Positions 37,229-46,230 of a stretch of DNA of 64,000 nucleotides are shown here, piece by piece. The position numbers and the translations under genes are program-made. Origin of the DNA: Thermosyntropha sp. (GTDB lineage Bacteria; Bacillota; Syntrophomonadia; Syntrophomonadales; Syntrophomonadaceae); contig NZ_JACDOH010000009.1 of NCBI RefSeq assembly GCF_017656155.1, forward strand, positions 1 through 64,000, given 5' to 3'. The number at the start of each line of letters is the position of its first letter. Position 1 is the first letter of the stretch. The notes beneath the pieces are model-generated. The model had not been told where the DNA came from. It did no database searches and was given only the letters and a program-made list of their open reading frames with translations.

Positions 37229-38605
37229 TCAGCGCAAAAAATTAAGCGGATTACGAAAAGACCCGTAAACTAAAGTTTCAAAATGGAGATGCGGACCCGT
37301 GCTGTTTCCAGTCGACCCTACTGAAGCTATAACATCTCCCCGGTTTACTCTCTGTCCGGTAGAAACATATATCTTGTTGCAATGTGCATAACGGGTAACT
37401 ATTCCGTTGCCGTGGTCAACTATAACAAACTTGCCGTAGCCTCCCTGCCATCCAGCAAAAATAACTGTTCCGGAATCAGCAGCCTTTATTGGCGTACCGG
37501 TGCGGGCAGCAATATCAACGCCTGTATGCCTGCCTCCTCTAGCCCCAAATGGGCTCGTAATAGTGCCATAAACAGGCCATATAAGTTTTCCAGCCCTTAC
37601 GGTGCTGCTTCCACGGGAAGCTACTATAACCTTAGTTCCTTTTACTACTATTTTATCAACTGCTTTTTTTATAATAGTTTCTTGTTTTATTTCCCGATCT
37701 TGGGTAACTCCATTCTTTTTAACAGCAACATATACTACTTTCTTCTCCCCATTTTGTCCTTTCTGCTTTACTCTCACACTGTAAGGAACATTTTTATCAA
37801 TAACTATCTTGGTCTCATAAGGTATCTCTTCTATTTTTTCTCCTTCAACCCTTGCAATTACATTTATCAGGGGCTTGCTTTTAACCAGAATAAGCTCATC
37901 TCCCGGCTGTAAATACTCTGATTTGAGGTTATTGGCCCGCATTATGTCATCAACATACATATTATTTCGGCGGGCAATAAGCCAAAGGGAATCGCCCTCT
38001 TTAACTATGTATTTTTCGGGACTTTCTGTCCCGGTTTTGATCAGCATATAAGCTTCATCAGGAGAAACAATCTTATTGGCAGGAACAAGCTCTTCTTTTA
38101 TCGTCACATTTTCTTCAAAAGCAAGTTCCAAGAGCTTTTCTCCCTCTTCCAAATCCTTACCTTCTTCTTTAATGCGGCTTAATACCCTTTCAGCCTCTTT
38201 CCGGCTTGCTAAAAACACCTGCGGATTCCCGTTTACAACTATTGCCGCACCTTTCACATTAAAAAGGGCTATCTTTTCAAGCTGCTTTTTAAGGCTGTGC
38301 TCCGCAAGAACCTGATCCTTCGAAGCAAAAGTTCGGCAAAATTCAAATTTAGTAATCAATGCAGTCTCTGTTTTATACTGTCCTTCTTTTTCTTCTTTTA
38401 TTTCGGCTAAAATCTGCTCAACTTCTTTCACCTTTTTTACCTTGCATACTTCTTTCCCATCAGCATATACGGAATAAGCAGGGGTATTAATCACAAATCC
38501 CCACACAATAAAAATGACTGCTAAAGTTAAAAGCGATACCAACGATATGAACAAAGGCTTATCCTGGTGTATTTCCTCCCACTTCTTACACATATATTCC
38601 TTCAT
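37229..38605 (-). CDS. LysM-G5-M23 cell-wall endopeptidase
   Basis: A 458-residue membrane-bound murein hydrolase. In order: a transmembrane segment (SLVSLLTLAVIFIVWGF), a helical region, LysM (YIVKEGDSLWLIARRN), a G5 domain (residues ~250-330) and a C-terminal M23 domain with the metal ligands HTGVDIA and HLHFE. Such proteins cut peptide cross-bridges in peptidoglycan during growth or sporulation. The LysM-G5-M23 layout resembles clostridial homologues. It has its own terminator downstream. Confidence 0.92.
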   Translation of the reverse strand: MKEYMCKKWEEIHQDKPLFISLVSLLTLAVIFIVWGFVINTPAYSVYADGKEVCKVKKVKEVEQILAEIKEEKEGQYKTETALITKFEFCRTFASKDQVLAEHSLKKQLEKIALFNVKGAAIVVNGNPQVFLASRKEAERVLSRIKEEGKDLEEGEKLLELAFEENVTIKEELVPANKIVSPDEAYMLIKTGTESPEKYIVKEGDSLWLIARRNNMYVDDIMRANNLKSEYLQPGDELILVKSKPLINVIARVEGEKIEEIPYETKIVIDKNVPYSVRVKQKGQNGEKKVVYVAVKKNGVTQDREIKQETIIKKAVDKIVVKGTKVIVASRGSSTVRAGKLIWPVYGTITSPFGARGGRHTGVDIAARTGTPIKAADSGTVIFAGWQGGYGKFVIVDHGNGIVTRYAHCNKIYVSTGQRVNRGDVIASVGSTGNSTGPHLHFETLVYGSFRNPLNFLR

Positions 38606-38663
38606 ACAAAACTCTCCATTTTCAAAATTAGGCTTTGCCTTTGAGTTAATTCTACAAATTTTA

Positions 38664-40067
38664 TTAAATTCCTGCTAAAGGATTATTTTTTTGCAAACGC
38701 TTCATTATATCTAAATAAATAGCCCCTTCAATCCTCTTTCTGTGCATAGTGCAGGATATCTCATCCGGCTTCTTCATATCGCAATTGCGCTTCAAATTAT
38801 TGGCATGACACCCTCCACCACAGAAATAGCGAGCCCAGCAGTCAAGGCACTCCTCCTTGTTATTTAAATTATTCTGGGCAAAAACGGCTTTTATTTCTTC
38901 TCTCAGCTCACCTGTCCATACATTACCCATATAATAACAGTCATCTCCGATAAACTGGTGACACGGGTAAATATCGCCCTCAGGGGTTACAGCTAAATAT
39001 TCAAACCCGGCTCCACATCCAGTAATCCTTTTGGCAATACAAGGTCCCCCCATAAGATTGAGGTTGTAATGGAAAAAGAGAATCTCTTTTCCTCTCTCAT
39101 AATATTCCCACAAAAGCCGGGTAAGGTTTTCATATTCCTTTAACACCTGCGGCAGGTCTTCTTTTTTTATCGCAAATTCATCCTCATTTTCTCCTACTGC
39201 CGGCTCCAAAGAAAGGGCATCTATACCTAAATCTACTATATGTTTCACATCAGAAACAAAATCCAGGTTATCACGGGTAAAAGTTCCCCGCACATAAAAA
39301 CTTATGGGTTTTTTTGCTTTTGTCATCTTTATATGGGGAACAATAAGGTCGTAAGTTCCTTGCCCATTATTTAGAATTCTGTTCCTGTCATTTGTTTCCT
39401 TGCGCCCATCCAAACTCAAAATAAGGCTTATGTTTTCATCTACTAAATAATCAAGAATTTTTTCATTTAACAGGACTGCATTGGTAGTCAAAGTAAAGTT
39501 GAATTTCTTCCCTGTTTTCTTCTCTAATTCACGGCCATATGCAATCAGGCTTTTTACCACCTCGAAATTAAGCAAAGGCTCCCCGCCAAAAAAATCTACT
39601 TCCAGGTTCCGTATATTTCCGCTTCTTTGAACCAAAAAGTCCAAAGCTTTCTTCCCGGTATCTTTGCTCATCAAGCTCGGTTTCCCTCCAAAGTTTCCCT
39701 GCCCTGCAAAGCAATACCGGCATTTCATATTGCAGACATGAGCCACGTTAAGGCATAATGCCTTTATTCTCATAGAATTTAAGTCCAAATCTATCTTTTC
39801 TCTAGAAGTGAAAAGAGTTTTTTGTTTAACTGCTTCCTTAATCTCTTCTTCAACTTCCTTAACTTCCTCTATAGGATACCTCAGGCTAGTCATATAGACT
39901 GCTTTAGAAAAATCGCCGTCAGCATCTACCAAGTTGGACAGAAACATAAAAGCCAGATCATCTAAAAGATGGACTGCGCCGCTGTTGACATCTAAAAAAA
40001 TCTTTACACCGTCAAATTCATATAAATGGACATCTGCCTTGAAGTTATATCCTTTCAATTCGTTCAT
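38664..40067 (-). CDS. scfB: SCIFF peptide radical-SAM maturase (thioether cross-link former)
   Basis: A 467-residue radical SAM/SPASM enzyme. The SAM-cluster motif is CNMKCRYC, followed by AGQGNFGG, and the C-terminal SPASM region has the cysteines GCGAG, PCHQF, CLDCWARYFCGGGC. It converts cysteines of the SCIFF precursor to thioether bridges. The N-terminal ~95 residues form the RiPP recognition element region. The precursor scfA is encoded 90 bases upstream, the classic arrangement in Clostridia; an attenuating hairpin lies in between. Confidence 0.93.
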   Translation of the reverse strand: MNELKGYNFKADVHLYEFDGVKIFLDVNSGAVHLLDDLAFMFLSNLVDADGDFSKAVYMTSLRYPIEEVKEVEEEIKEAVKQKTLFTSREKIDLDLNSMRIKALCLNVAHVCNMKCRYCFAGQGNFGGKPSLMSKDTGKKALDFLVQRSGNIRNLEVDFFGGEPLLNFEVVKSLIAYGRELEKKTGKKFNFTLTTNAVLLNEKILDYLVDENISLILSLDGRKETNDRNRILNNGQGTYDLIVPHIKMTKAKKPISFYVRGTFTRDNLDFVSDVKHIVDLGIDALSLEPAVGENEDEFAIKKEDLPQVLKEYENLTRLLWEYYERGKEILFFHYNLNLMGGPCIAKRITGCGAGFEYLAVTPEGDIYPCHQFIGDDCYYMGNVWTGELREEIKAVFAQNNLNNKEECLDCWARYFCGGGCHANNLKRNCDMKKPDEISCTMHRKRIEGAIYLDIMKRLQKNNPLAGI

Positions 40068-40112
40068 TTTCTTCCTCTCCCTATAAGGTTTAAAGATTTT
40101 CCTGATAAAAAC

Positions 40113-40138
40113 ATAAAAAAAGGGGGTTAGACCCCTCT
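40113..40138 (-). terminator. Attenuator/terminator between scfA and scfB
   Basis: On the minus strand AGGGGTCTAACCCCCT (40136-40121) is followed by a run of seven T. It lies between the peptide gene and its maturase, so the peptide mRNA is probably more abundant than that of the maturase. Confidence 0.8.
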
Positions 40139-40156
40139 TATGTATTCATATGTCAT

Positions 40157-40306
40157 TTATTTCTGGTTTCTGCAAATCTGATTTCCTACTGTGCAAGAAG
40201 TTTTACATGCGGATTGGCACGAAGTTGCACATTCCCGGCAGTTTATCTTATCTGCTTCCCTCTTGAGAAAAGGAGTAACTACTGTAAAAAGATGCTTGTT
40301 CTTCAA
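40157..40306 (-). CDS. scfA: SCIFF precursor peptide (six cysteines in forty-five residues)
   Basis: A 49-residue peptide whose C-terminal half has the SCIFF signature: NCRECATSCQSACKTSC followed by TVGNQIC. It is the substrate of the radical SAM maturase just downstream and is near-universal in Clostridia. Start is TTG 40306 with GGGAGAGG five bases before it; the longer frame from ATG 40354 adds a segment not usual in the family. Confidence 0.92.
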   Translation of the reverse strand: MKNKHLFTVVTPFLKREADKINCRECATSCQSACKTSCTVGNQICRNQK

Positions 40307-40388
40307 GCCTACCTCTCCCTTCTTTAAATAAAAGCTTTTAATAAATATATTCATCCGAACCGCACAACATTCTATCTATTTAATTTAA

Positions 40389-40463
40389 TGGAGCGGGAAA
40401 CGGGATTCGAACCCGCGACACCCGGCTTGGGAAGCCGGTGCTCTACCTCTGAGCTACTCCCGC
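40389..40463 (-). tRNA. tRNA-Gly (anticodon TCC)
   Basis: A 75-base cloverleaf with acceptor GCGGGAG, anticodon stem CCGGC/GCCGG around loop TTCCCAA, T-arm GGTTCGAATCC and an encoded CCA. The anticodon is TCC. Confidence 0.96.
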
Positions 40464-40490
40464 ACCTGCGTGATTACCTACAATAAATAA

Positions 40491-40568
40491 TGGCGGAGCT
40501 GACGGGAATTGAACCCGCGATCTCCGGCGTGACAGGCCGGCATGTTAACCGCTACACCACAGCTCCGC
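40491..40568 (-). tRNA. tRNA-Asp (anticodon GTC)
   Basis: A 78-base cloverleaf with acceptor GCGGAGC, anticodon loop CTGTCAC, T-arm GGGTTCAATTCCC and encoded CCA. It lies 27 bases from the tRNA-Gly, probably co-transcribed with it. Confidence 0.96.
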
Positions 40569-40642
40569 ATAGTCGCAGAAATATATTAACAAAAGCTTTA
40601 AAATATTTCAAGTCTATTTACAAAAAATTTTAACATTATCTA

Positions 40643-41938
<1,296 letters not shown>

Positions 41939-41962
41939 TTAATCCTATAAAATTGCAAACTA

Positions 41963-41998
41963 ATATTAACAAAACTATCCCAGGGTGTCAAACTGGGA
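41963..41998 (-). terminator. Terminator after rplI
   Basis: The minus strand has TCCCAG..CTGGGA (41998-41993, 41983-41978) followed by TAGTTTTGTTAATATT, ten bases past the rplI stop. It should end the DUF2232-rplI transcript before purA. Confidence 0.75.
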
Positions 41999-42008
41999 AG
42001 TTAATTAT

Positions 42009-42455
42009 TTACCCTTTTACTACCTTAACCTTAATTTCTGCCTGGACTCCCGGATATATTTTTATTTTTAAATTATATTCTCCCAGATGTTTTATAGGTT
42101 CTCCAATTTCTATCTTTTTTTTATCTATACTAACTTTAAACTCCTTATTTATTGCTTCTGCTATCTCTTTGGGAGTTACTGCTCCAAATAACCGGTCATT
42201 ATCTCCTGTTTTGGCTTTTATAGTAATTTCCTTTCCATTCAACTTTTTCTGTAACTCTTTAGCCTGCTCCAGTTCCTTCATTTTTTGCCTTTCCTGACTC
42301 TTTTTCTTCTCTTCTACCTCTTTAATCTTCCCCGCAGTTGCTTCCACTGCAAGTCCTTTAGGAATAAGATAGTTGCGGGCATATCCATCAGAAACCTCTT
42401 TTATATCACCAGCACGCCCCAATTGTTTTATATCCTGAGTTAATATTACCTTCAT
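42009..42455 (-). CDS. rplI: Ribosomal protein bL9
   Basis: A 148-residue bL9. The N-domain signature MKVILTQDIKQLGRAGDIK plus YARNYLIPKGLA and the long central helix are clear, as is the C-terminal domain with DNDRLFGAVT. The start overlaps the DUF2232 stop by ATGA, implying translational coupling. Confidence 0.97.
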   Translation of the reverse strand: MKVILTQDIKQLGRAGDIKEVSDGYARNYLIPKGLAVEATAGKIKEVEEKKKSQERQKMKELEQAKELQKKLNGKEITIKAKTGDNDRLFGAVTPKEIAEAINKEFKVSIDKKKIEIGEPIKHLGEYNLKIKIYPGVQAEIKVKVVKG

Positions 42456-43435
42456 CGCAAATCCTCCTCCGATTTATTTATTTTTCGGTAGTCAAGCAAA
42501 CTATCAAAAATTCCCACCAAGCCCAAAAAAACTAAAACGGACAGAGAAAATAGCAGAGTCATTATAATTATAAAAACAATAAACCAGCGGCGTGAAGATG
42601 CTGACATATTCTGCAAACGGTAAGCTAATGCTGCAGTTCCATAATAAATGGTTATCGGAAACATAACCGCCAGAACATTTGACCCGGCATAATACAAATA
42701 AGCTGTTGAACCATCCTTTTCTCCGGTAAGGATCATAATAAGACCTAAAATAACCAGCCACACCAACTGCCAGGGCATAATTTCTTCGGCAAACGGCTTT
42801 TTTTCAAGGCCTTCCATGCCCCGCTTCATGCTCGTCAATGAAGCTAAAAGCAAAGAGAAAAAAACGACCATTATAGCCTGCAAGAAGTAAAAAGCAGGCA
42901 GATGACGGGCAACTTCTTTAGATATTTTAAGGAAATCTTTTTCTATTTTTTCCCTGGTTATCCCCTCTTTTTCATATAAATCAAAAAAACCGCTTTCCTC
43001 ATACGTCCGCAAACTCTTCTCTAAATACACCTTGAAATCATTTTCTACATCCTTTATTCCTATATCACCAGAGCTCAAGTATAAAAAACCTAAAAACAAA
43101 GAAACGCTTAAAGCGACCGTAAAAAATCCATATTTTTGTATTTTATAGTATCCCTTGTGTTCTTTTGTCATATAAGCCATTACAAGAACTGCTGCTCCAA
43201 CTGTGGCCATAAAAAATGCCAAATCTGCAATCCCTACAGTTAAATATAATATGAGTATATTTAAAATAAATACAACAAATAGCTGTTTTTTTTCAATGTA
43301 AAGAGCACTTAGTATAAAAATAGCCCCCCAGATTATCGCCCAAAAAAAAGTGAACACTGGAACTGCTGCCACTAAAAGGACAGCTGCACAGGAAATTATC
43401 AAAAAAACCATAAAATTACGAACTCGATTTGCCAC
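42452..43435 (-). CDS. DUF2232 (YybS-like) membrane protein
   Basis: A 327-residue integral membrane protein with about eight hydrophobic segments, resembling YybS/DUF2232, which often sits between rpsR and gdpP-rplI. Its function is not established. Here the order is rpsR, DUF2232, rplI; the c-di-AMP phosphodiesterase gene gdpP, usually next, is absent. The stop overlaps the rplI start. Confidence 0.85.
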   Translation of the reverse strand: MANRVRNFMVFLIISCAAVLLVAAVPVFTFFWAIIWGAIFILSALYIEKKQLFVVFILNILILYLTVGIADLAFFMATVGAAVLVMAYMTKEHKGYYKIQKYGFFTVALSVSLFLGFLYLSSGDIGIKDVENDFKVYLEKSLRTYEESGFFDLYEKEGITREKIEKDFLKISKEVARHLPAFYFLQAIMVVFFSLLLASLTSMKRGMEGLEKKPFAEEIMPWQLVWLVILGLIMILTGEKDGSTAYLYYAGSNVLAVMFPITIYYGTAALAYRLQNMSASSRRWFIVFIIIMTLLFSLSVLVFLGLVGIFDSLLDYRKINKSEEDLR

Positions 43436-43492
43436 TTCAGATACCCTCCAGATCTAAAAGCCTCTGCTTACACCCGTCCGTTTCTGCCAAAA

Positions 43493-43521
43493 TACAAAAC
43501 AGCCCTCAATATGAGGGCTTT
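43493..43521 (-). terminator. Terminator after rpsR
   Basis: Minus-strand AGCCCTCA-TAT-TGAGGGCT (near 43519-43501) is followed by GTTTTGTATTTTGG. It lies about six bases past the rpsR stop and separates the rpsF operon from DUF2232. Confidence 0.8.
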
Positions 43522-43526
43522 GCTCT

Positions 43527-43751
43527 TTATTCTGCTGTAAAAGGCAGAAGAGCCATTACGCGTGCTCTTTTTATAGCTCTTGTCAATTGACGCTGGTGAC
43601 GCGCACAGTTTCCGTTAATTCTGCGGGGGAGTATCTTCCCTCTTTCTGTAATATAACGGCGAAGCCTGGGCACATCCTTATAATCTATAACATCAATCTT
43701 ATCAGCGCAGAAGCTGCACTGTTTTTTCTTTTTGCGCTTTTCTTTTTTCAA
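43527..43751 (-). CDS. rpsR: Ribosomal protein bS18 (zinc-ribbon type)
   Basis: A 74-residue bS18. The core ([22 protein letters not shown], written in part: [11 protein letters not shown]) is conserved. The CSFC pair and the later NCARH give the zinc-binding (C+) form. It forms the S6-S18 pair on the 30S platform and follows ssb by 24 bases. Confidence 0.97.
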   Translation of the reverse strand: MKKEKRKKKKQCSFCADKIDVIDYKDVPRLRRYITERGKILPRRINGNCARHQRQLTRAIKRARVMALLPFTAE

Positions 43752-43775
43752 AACCTGTCCCTCCTCATTTCAAGG

Positions 43776-44213
43776 TTAAAAAGGAACCTCATCCTCTTCG
43801 CTCTTATCAACTATATCAATATCATCTAAACTTATTTCGCTTCCCACATCACTCCAGGTATCATCGCTTCCAGCAGAAGCAAAGGAAGACGCAGCAGCGG
43901 ATGCTCCGCTTTTACCCAAAAAACGCACATCATCTGCTATAACTTCCACCGCTTTTCGTTTAATTCCGTCTTGACCCTCATATGTCCTGACCTGCAATCT
44001 ACCCTCAACGGCCGCCATCTGTCCTTTATTGAGATAGGTAGCACAATTTTCTGCCAGACCGCGCCAGACCACTATATCGATAAAATCAGTTTCATCTTTA
44101 TTAAACTTGCGATTTACTGCCAGAGTAAACCGGCATACTGCCAATCCGTTCTGAGTATATTTCAGCTCAGGGTCACGGGTAAGACGACCAATTAAAATAA
44201 TGCGGTTTAACAT
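43776..44213 (-). CDS. ssb: Single-stranded DNA-binding protein
   Basis: A 145-residue SSB with an OB fold (MLNRIILIGRLTRDPELKYT, FTLAVNR), a Gly/Ser/Ala-rich linker and the acidic tip DEVPF that recruits repair proteins. It lies between rpsF and rpsR, the conserved Firmicutes order. Confidence 0.97.
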   Translation of the reverse strand: MLNRIILIGRLTRDPELKYTQNGLAVCRFTLAVNRKFNKDETDFIDIVVWRGLAENCATYLNKGQMAAVEGRLQVRTYEGQDGIKRKAVEVIADDVRFLGKSGASAAASSFASAGSDDTWSDVGSEISLDDIDIVDKSEEDEVPF

Positions 44214-44242
44214 TTATACTCCCCCCTGCTTATAACAAAACC

Positions 44243-44536
44243 CTACTTCTCATCTTTGCGCAAAATCATGTGACGCAGGAAACGATCTGACAGTTTGATA
44301 ACCCTGTCCAATTCCTGGGCAGTTTCCGGCTTACCTTTAAAATTCCATACAGAATAAATGCCTTCATTGTAGTTCTCAATTTCATAAGCCAGACGTTTTC
44401 TGCCCCATCCTTCATCCTCACCGATGAACTCACCGCCAAAATCGGCAATAATCTTTTTGAGCCTTTCTTTGGACTCGGCAATTTGTTCATCAGTCAAGTC
44501 AGGTTTCATAATAAACATAATTTCATATTCGCGCAC
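44243..44536 (-). CDS. rpsF: Ribosomal protein bS6
   Basis: A 97-residue bS6 beginning REYEIMFIMKPDLTDEQ, with the GWGRKRLAYEIENYNEGIY motif. Start is GTG 44536 after AGGAGGTG. It opens the rpsF-ssb-rpsR operon. The mRNA leader contains a candidate S6-S18 autoregulatory hairpin. Confidence 0.96.
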   Translation of the reverse strand: MREYEIMFIMKPDLTDEQIAESKERLKKIIADFGGEFIGEDEGWGRKRLAYEIENYNEGIYSVWNFKGKPETAQELDRVIKLSDRFLRHMILRKDEK

Positions 44537-44544
44537 ACTCTACA

Positions 44545-44612
44545 CCTCCTCCCTACGGTCTACACCTGTTTTTTGGCAAACAGGTAAAGGCCCCGTTTTA
44601 AAACGGAGCAGG
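44545..44612 (-). promoter_or_regulatory. rpsF leader, candidate S6:S18 autoregulatory structure
   Basis: On the minus strand the leader has CCGTTTTAAAACGG (44606-44593) and then ACCTGTTTGCC..AACAGGT (44586-44566) followed by GTAGACCG just before the AGGAGG site. S6:S18 leaders are known to fold a hairpin with a CCG-containing element near the rpsF start. The match is by eye only. Confidence 0.45.
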
Positions 44613-44625
44613 GAATTCATAGGAC

Positions 44626-44654
44626 AGTATATCAGTATTTTACAAGTAGTGCAA
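44626..44654 (-). promoter_or_regulatory. Promoter of the rpsF-ssb-rpsR operon
   Basis: Minus-strand TTGCAC (44654-44649), 17-bp spacer and TATACT (44631-44626) give a strong housekeeping promoter. Transcription should start near 44619. Confidence 0.8.
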
Positions 44655-44671
44655 GTTTTTTATCCTCTATC

Positions 44672-44881
44672 TTAAAGCTTTCCTTTTATGAGGAGGCTTT
44701 CAAGCAGCGATACCGGTTTTTCAATAATATAAGTTTCATTAAACAAAGCTTTGAGCACTGCTATAGTTTCTCCTTCAATGTTCTTTTTAAAACCTATTAT
44801 ACAGAATCTCTCACCAGGTGACATATCTTTAACCCTTACCAGATCACCTTTGCTAAAAAACTGGCCTTCAGGAGTTTTCAT
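44672..44881 (-). CDS. Small conserved-looking protein of unknown function
   Basis: A 69-residue acid/base-balanced protein (about 72 if started at GTG 44890). It begins KTPEGQFFSKGDLVRVKDMS and contains GFKKNIEGETIAVLKALF; no cysteine pair or membrane segment is conserved in pattern. The opening SKGDLVRVKDMSPGE has the look of a short beta-barrel or SH3-like fold, as does the neighbouring DUF951. It lies between the rpsF promoter and the DUF951 gene, all facing left. I do not recognise the family. Confidence 0.6.
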   Translation of the reverse strand: MKTPEGQFFSKGDLVRVKDMSPGERFCIIGFKKNIEGETIAVLKALFNETYIIEKPVSLLESLLIKGKL

Positions 44882-44943
44882 CTGCCTCACCTTCCATACA
44901 ACGGCTCTTTTATAACTAATATATGCCCTTTATAAAAAAATGG

Positions 44944-45156
44944 TTAACTTTCTTCTTCTACCCTGATCATTTTTCTCTCAAATTCCAGACGAGGCAGCAT
45001 TACTATGCGTCCACATCCCTGGCACTTGATTTTCACATCAGCCCCTACCCTTATAACCTGCCAGGTATAACTCCCACAAGGGTGTTTTTTTCTCATACGA
45101 ACAATATCACCCAGTTTAAACTCTTTGCGCTGCACGCTCTTTCTTTTCCTCCCCAT
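44944..45156 (-). CDS. DUF951 small protein
   Basis: A 63-70-residue DUF951 protein with the family pattern FKLGDIVRMRKKHPCGSY.., then CQGCGRIVMLPR; the cysteines resemble a zinc ribbon. The family is often encoded by the rpsF/ychF region in Firmicutes; function unknown. Start could be ATG 45156, or GTG 45135, which has GGGGAGG about twelve bases upstream. Confidence 0.85.
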   Translation of the reverse strand: MGRKRKSVQRKEFKLGDIVRMRKKHPCGSYTWQVIRVGADVKIKCQGCGRIVMLPRLEFERKMIRVEEES

Positions 45157-45163
45157 TCCGTTT

Positions 45164-46201
45164 TTAAAGCAATATCTCTATTTTATCATATCCTGAACCA
45201 GTAACCTTCCCTATTTCGAAAAATGCACATTTTCGATTTTTCAATCCTTTTACAAGCTTTTCTGCTTTTTCTTCACTTACTGCTATTAAAAGCCCTCCGG
45301 CCGTTTCCGGAGAAAAAAGGAGATCTGCTACTATAGAATCTACGCCAGGGTTTATATTTACTTTATCTATAAGATAATCCCGGTTAGTATACGCTCCCCC
45401 GGGTATTAAACCCATCCGGGCATGATCTAATGTCTCCTGCATAAATCCAACCTTGCTTGAATAGATCTCCACCTTCACATCGCTGCCGGAAGCCATCTCA
45501 TACAGATGTCCGATAAGCCCAAAACCGGTAATATCCGTAGCCGCATGAACCTCCGCCTCTATCATAGCTTCACATGCTTCTTTATTAAGCATAGTCATCC
45601 AGTAAACTGCTTCTTCATAAGCTTCTTTAGAGACCATATCCGCTTTAATTGCAGTAGCAATAACACCATTGCCCAAAGGTTTGGTCAAAAATAAAATATC
45701 CCCCGGTTTAGCTCCGGAATTGCCAATTATCTTATCCGGATGCACTATCCCCGTTACCGATAAGCCGTATTTAGGCTCATTATCATCAACCGTGTGTCCT
45801 CCAACTAAAAGAGCCCCGGCTTCCTTTATTTTATCCAGACCACCCCTCAGTATTTCCTTTAAAACATAAAGATCAGCACACTGAGGAAAACATACGAGGT
45901 TCATAGCCAGCAAAGGCTTTCCTCCCATGGCATAGACATCATTAATCGCATTAGCTGCCGCCACCTGTCCAAAAACATATGGATCATCTACCATAGGAGT
46001 AAAAAAATCCATGGTTTGTATCAAGGCAATTTCCTCGCTTATCTTAAAAACCCCTGCATCATCCCGGGTATCCAATCCCACCAGAAGGTCGGGATGATAC
46101 GGGAGCTCAAAATCACCAAGAATCTTTTCCAAGGTCCCCGGACCTATCTTGGCAGCTCAGCCAGCCGCTCGAACCATCTGGGTTAATCTTACTTTTTCCA
46201 T
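45164..46201 (-). CDS. selD: Selenide, water dikinase (Sec-containing SelD; TGA at 46159-46157)
   Basis: A 345-residue SelD once TGA at codon 15 is read as selenocysteine: MEKVRLTQMVRAAG, Sec15, AAKIGPGT, then the remaining 322 residues. The Sec lies in the loop where other SelD proteins have the catalytic Cys. LVGLDTRDDAGVF and VGGHTVDDNEPKYG are the ATP/metal motifs. It makes selenophosphate from selenide and ATP, the Se donor for both SelA and itself. Start ATG 46201 follows AAAGGGGTGAGG. A stop-only reading would begin inside at TTG 46132 and lose the catalytic residue. A SECIS-like hairpin follows the TGA. Confidence 0.95.
46129..46152 (-). promoter_or_regulatory. SECIS-like hairpin in selD
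   Basis: On the minus strand, five bases after TGA, CCAAG-ATA-GGTC-CGGG-GACC-TTGG folds into a stem with a three-base bulge and a G-rich four-base loop. The position matches bacterial SECIS elements. Confidence 0.7.
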
Positions 46202-46230
46202 ATCCTCACCCCTTTCCGAAAAAATATACA

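Noticed and set aside
45164-46132. SelD starting at the internal TTG 46132
   Set aside because: It would lose the catalytic Sec/Cys region; a good ATG and ribosome site exist upstream across the TGA.
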